Part shown: one piece after another, positions 63,286 through 64,000 of the stretch
Numbering within the stretch: the stretch's first letter is position 1
Layout of the letters: every line of letters starts with the position of its first letter
Source of the DNA: Bacteroidota bacterium
GTDB lineage: Bacteria > Bacteroidota > Bacteroidia > AKYH767-A > 2013-40CM-41-45
Direction: 5' to 3'
DNA length: 64,000 nucleotides
NCBI GenBank assembly: GCA_016711505.1
Contig: JADJSV010000008.1
Span: forward strand, 124,001-188,000
The notes under the pieces: generated by a model
Told to the model about the DNA's origin: nothing
Seen by the model: the letters and a program-made list of their open reading frames with translations, nothing else
The model's database searches: none
Program-made: the position numbers and the translations under genes

Positions 63286-64000
63286 ATGGCTGATCTAAGA
63301 TCAAATTTAGCAGGAATAAAATCTCCCAATCCTTTTTGGCTTGCTTCTGCACCACCAACAAATAGTGGCTACCAGATCATGAAAGCGTTTGATGCCGGTT
63401 GGGGTGGCGCAGTATGGAAAACACTGGGTGTCCCGGTTGTGAATGTTTCCAGTCGTTATGGTGCATTGAATTATCGTGATAACAGAATGGTAGGATTCAA
63501 CAACATTGAGTTGATCACTGATCGCCCGCTTGCAGATAATCTTCGGGAGATAGAGGAAGTAAAAAAGAGATTTCCTGATCATGCAATCATCGCTTCATTG
63601 ATGGTCGAGACCCGTGAGCAATGGCATCAGATCGTAAAAGATGCTGAGAATGCAGGTGCTGACGGTCTTGAATTAAATTTCGGTTGTCCGCATGGAATGT
63701 GTGAGCGCGGAATGGGATCGGCAGTTGGCCAGGAACCAAAAGTATTGAAGATGATAGTTGAATGGGTCAAAGAAGTTGCCAAAGTTCCGGTAATAGTAAA
63801 ACTCACTCCAAATATTTCCGACATCACACGTCCTGCAATGGCTGCACGCGAAGGCGGTGGTGATGCGATTTCACTTATCAATACCATTCAAAGTATTGTT
63901 GGTGTTGATATAGACAATTTTGTTCCTTATCCGGTTGTAGATGGTAAGAGCACAAACGGCGGGTATTGCGGTCCGGCTGTGAAGCCAATAGCAATGAACA
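63286..64000 (+). CDS. preA: PreA, NAD-dependent dihydropyrimidine dehydrogenase catalytic subunit (5' part)
   Basis: The first ~238 residues of PreA, cut by the right edge. It reduces uracil and thymine to dihydro forms with FMN. SPNPFWLASAPPTNSGYQIMKAFDAGWGGAVWKTLG is the start of the dihydroorotate dehydrogenase-like barrel; Cys134 in NFGCPHGM corresponds to the catalytic cysteine loop of DPD, followed by ERGMGSAVGQ, VKLTPNISDI and LINTIQSIVGVDID. The FeS C-terminal domain lies beyond the window. It follows preT by 12 bp. Confidence 0.95.
   Translation, partial: MADLRSNLAGIKSPNPFWLASAPPTNSGYQIMKAFDAGWGGAVWKTLGVPVVNVSSRYGALNYRDNRMVGFNNIELITDRPLADNLREIEEVKKRFPDHAIIASLMVETREQWHQIVKDAENAGADGLELNFGCPHGMCERGMGSAVGQEPKVLKMIVEWVKEVAKVPVIVKLTPNISDITRPAMAAREGGGDAISLINTIQSIVGVDIDNFVPYPVVDGKSTNGGYCGPAVKPIAMN

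Noticed and set aside
62868..63329. 153-residue minus-strand open frame across preT and preA
   Set aside because: Antisense to conserved PreT sequence and the start of preA; no domain seen.
1..64000. tRNA, rRNA, insertion sequences, integrases and replication origins
   Set aside because: I looked for these while reading both strands and saw no credible cloverleaf, rRNA core sequence, transposase or recombinase motif; small RNAs cannot be excluded without a covariance search.

Overview
The window is a chromosomal segment from a member of the Bacteroidota. The evidence is the type IX secretion pair PorU/PorV, two proteins with T9SS C-terminal sorting domains, a fused CcoNO cbb3 oxidase with CcoG/H/I/S, LytTR and 'reg_prop' two-component proteins, an AT-rich composition, and several spacers matching the Bacteroidota -7 promoter box TAnnTTTG. 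I cannot name genus or family.

Region 1 (1-10.1 kb) is core envelope and housekeeping: end of porU, porV, ispF, a polyphosphate polymerase (VTC)/DUF4956/DUF2490 operon on the minus strand, a lipoprotein plus a YD-like repeat protein, cytidine deaminase, a DinB-like protein, a beta-barrel protein and Kdo transferase. Region 2 (10.1-16.8 kb) has a YceI protein overlapping a LytS-type propeller sensor and its LytTR regulator, then two cytochrome-like lipoproteins, an OB-fold protein and a second YceI protein.

Region 3 (16.9-34 kb) is a microaerobic respiration block: ccoS-ccoNO-ccoQ-ccoP-ccoG-ccoH-SafE-DoxX and ccoI on the minus strand, a BamA-like barrel, hemN and a universal stress protein. 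Divergent from these are a PAS histidine kinase (frameshifted), a receiver-Crp fusion regulator, a holin-like membrane protein (frameshifted) and small envelope genes. Region 4 (34.3-38.8 kb) holds two T9SS cargo proteins.

Region 5 (38.9 kb to the right edge) is the highlight: a nearly continuous island for nucleobase catabolism. Purine arm: XdhAB and its maturation factor XdhC, cytochrome-linked urate hydroxylase PuuD, UraH, UraD, allantoinase and allantoicase. Pyrimidine arm: yeast-type cytosine deaminase, PreT/PreA dihydropyrimidine dehydrogenase, dihydropyrimidinase and beta-ureidopropionase, with a class III aminotransferase and CoA-acylating semialdehyde dehydrogenase to finish beta-alanine. 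An NCS1 permease supplies substrate. Less explained members are a CitE-like DUF6986 protein between uraH and puuD, and a multi-pass membrane protein next to a THEP1-like NTPase.

Six genes are interrupted by what look like single-base indels (sensor kinase, holin-like gene, xdhC, puuD, NTPase, preT), and preT also carries an in-frame TAG. Five of the six sit in runs of 4-6 identical bases and the corrections go in both directions, so sequencing or assembly error is the first explanation to test; real decay of the island is the alternative.
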